Assembly (NCBI RefSeq): GCF_000721705.1 | Contig: NZ_JOJL01000006.1 | Location: 124,001-188,000, forward strand | Reading direction: 5' to 3' | From: Actinoplanes subtropicus | Lineage (GTDB): Bacteria > Actinomycetota > Actinomycetes > Mycobacteriales > Micromonosporaceae | Length of the DNA stretch: 64,000 bases | Shown here: in pieces, positions 63,004 through 64,000 of the stretch | Layout: every line of letters starts with the position of its first letter | Position numbering within the stretch: the stretch's first letter is position 1 | Notes under the pieces: model-generated | What the model saw: only the letters and a program-made list of their open reading frames with translations | The model's database searches: none | Told to the model about the DNA's origin: nothing | Position numbers and translations under genes: made by a program

Positions 63004-63870
63004 GTGAGCATCACGGGGCTTCCATTGATCTTGCTAGCGGCGTTCGGCTCGCTCGCGGCCGCCGTCGCGACCGTGCTGGTGTGGAACCGGTTCGGCCGGC
63101 TGCGCTACGTCCTGCGGGCGTCCGGCGTGCTGCTCGCCGAGGTGCTGCTGCTGTTGTCGTTCGGGCTGGCGGTGAACCGGTCCGAGCAGTTCTACCCCAG
63201 CTGGGACGCGTTGCTGACCACGAAGGTCGACTTCAAGAGCACCAACGACAAGACCTATCGGAGTACGCCGGGGGCCCTGGACGAAACGCTCACCGCCCGG
63301 GCCGGTGCCCACGCCGGCGACGCGCAGACCTTCCCCTGGGAGTCCGCCGACTGGCGGGGCTGGGGGCTGGCGGCCGCGCCGACCGTGATCACGCCGCCCG
63401 GCTACCTGCAGCACCCGGCCTTGGCGTACTCGGTCGTGGTGGTCCTCGGCAGTTGGAGCCCGGCCGAGGAGGAGTCGGCCACCCGGCGGGCGACCGCGAC
63501 CGGCGTCTCGGCGGTGGTCGTCTTCGCCACCACCACGGCCGCCACCACCGCCGCGGAGCTGGCCACCGCGCTGCCCGGCCAGCTGGACCGGGACCTGCGC
63601 GTCACCACCCACCGCTGGGCACTGGTCGCCGCGAGCGCCGACACCGCCCTGGCGGAGGGCACCGCCGGCAAGGCGGCCCTGCGCTTCCCCTCGGTCGCGA
63701 TCGACCGGCCGGCCACGCTGCCGGCCGGTGTGACCGCGGCCGCCGTGGTAGTCGGCAACGACCCCCTCTACTCGGCGCTGACCTGGGCCATCGGGCGCAC
63801 ACCCCCGCCGCTGGCCTCGCCCCGACTGACCCCCCGGAGATGCGGATGCAACCCGACAGCCAAGCGATAG
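63004..63870 (+). CDS. Membrane-anchored protein of unknown function
   Basis: This 288-residue protein has two hydrophobic segments (about residues 5-23 and 38-58) and an exported-looking Ala/Thr-rich domain with alternating strands and helices (VITPPGYLQHPALAYSVVVV, GVSAVVVFATTTAA). That pattern suggests an alpha/beta fold, but I see no catalytic motif I can name. The C-terminal 25 residues overlap the next gene. Its function is unknown; co-transcription with the next membrane protein is likely. Confidence 0.65.
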   Translation: MSITGLPLILLAAFGSLAAAVATVLVWNRFGRLRYVLRASGVLLAEVLLLLSFGLAVNRSEQFYPSWDALLTTKVDFKSTNDKTYRSTPGALDETLTARAGAHAGDAQTFPWESADWRGWGLAAAPTVITPPGYLQHPALAYSVVVVLGSWSPAEEESATRRATATGVSAVVVFATTTAATTAAELATALPGQLDRDLRVTTHRWALVAASADTALAEGTAGKAALRFPSVAIDRPATLPAGVTAAAVVVGNDPLYSALTWAIGRTPPPLASPRLTPRRCGCNPTAKR

Positions 63871-64000
63871 TGCTCCTCGCGATCGCCCTGGCGGTCCTCG
63901 CCCCGATCGTCCTGGCCGTCGGCTGGTCCCGGGTCCGCGGGCGGTGGCGGGTGCCGATCCGGGTGACCGGCGTCCTCGCCTGCCTGCTGACCGCGGGCGC
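63846..64000 (+). CDS. Membrane protein, 5' part only
   Basis: The gene starts at ATG 63846 (GGAG 6 nt upstream; an in-frame ATG also lies at 63840) and runs off the right edge. The 51 visible codons encode QPDSQAIVLLAIALAVLAPI, one clear membrane segment, and the start of a second (VTGVLACLLTAG). It overlaps the preceding gene by 25 bp. The family cannot be judged from this part. Confidence 0.6.
   Translation, partial: MQPDSQAIVLLAIALAVLAPIVLAVGWSRVRGRWRVPIRVTGVLACLLTAG

Overview
The window is about 70% G+C, with strongly G/C-ended codons, many GTG and TTG starts, several starts 6-8 nt after a -10 box (leaderless style), and Streptomyces-type gene arrangements such as a glycerol operon beside an IclR regulator and furA-katG. 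This fits a high-GC actinomycete. Micromonosporaceae (Actinoplanes-like) is my best guess, but the family is inference. I see no rRNA, tRNA, CRISPR array, transposase or prophage.

Layout. 0-1.1 kb: sensor histidine kinase. 1.1-10 kb (minus): arabinoside-type operon of a large secreted multidomain glycosidase, a CUT1 sugar importer and a GH127 beta-L-arabinofuranosidase, with a promoter overlapped by a LacI-type operator. 10-13.2 kb: two secreted serine hydrolases. 13.3-19.8 kb: glycerol locus, glpF-glpK-glpD on the minus strand, with a divergent IclR (GylR-like) gene and a second glycerol kinase on the plus strand. 19.8-23.6 kb: small membrane protein, TPR-GGDEF protein, and a TetR/quinone-oxidoreductase divergon with a 19-bp perfect inverted repeat. 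23.6-31.7 kb: peptidoglycan-salvage cluster (RpiR regulator, AmiE-like hydrolase, NamZ muramidase, MurQ etherase, CUT1 importer). 31.8-34.4 kb: furA-katG. 34.6-38.4 kb: GrpB protein, a decayed histidine kinase, an unknown membrane protein, and an HxlR/SDR divergon. 38.5-39.8 kb: phosphofructokinase.

39.9-46.2 kb: a three-gene operon that is the most interesting system here. It encodes a GCS2 carboxylate-amine ligase fused to a circularly permuted ATP-grasp, a glutamine-dependent asparagine-synthetase-like amidotransferase, and an S9 peptidase. Its shape recalls the N-acetylglutaminylglutamine amide (NAGGN) trio, but with a different ligase and a different peptidase. 46.6-47.6 kb: BadF-type amino-sugar kinase. 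47.6-49.8 kb: internally deleted remnant of a GcvT-like demethylase beside a MarR gene, then pabB and a coupled small ORF. 49.7-51.6 kb: cysteine-peptidase-like protein and GH18 protein. 51.5-54 kb: FCD-regulator/KDPG-aldolase fusion remnant and two coupled SDRs. 54-58 kb: frameshifted DUF402 gene, Tat-exported bicovalent flavoprotein, and a MOSC-reductase-ferredoxin fusion. 58-63 kb: lipoprotein, deaminase-like protein, and a divergent nucleoside hydrolase plus CUT1 importer sharing a TGAAT-N4-ATTCA operator. 63-64 kb: two membrane-protein genes, the last cut by the window edge.

Together the genes describe a saprophytic scavenger: three carbohydrate-type ABC importers, all without their own ATPase, feed plant glycan, muropeptide and nucleoside salvage. 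Alongside them are glycerol use, peroxide defence, and a possible dipeptide-amide osmolyte pathway.
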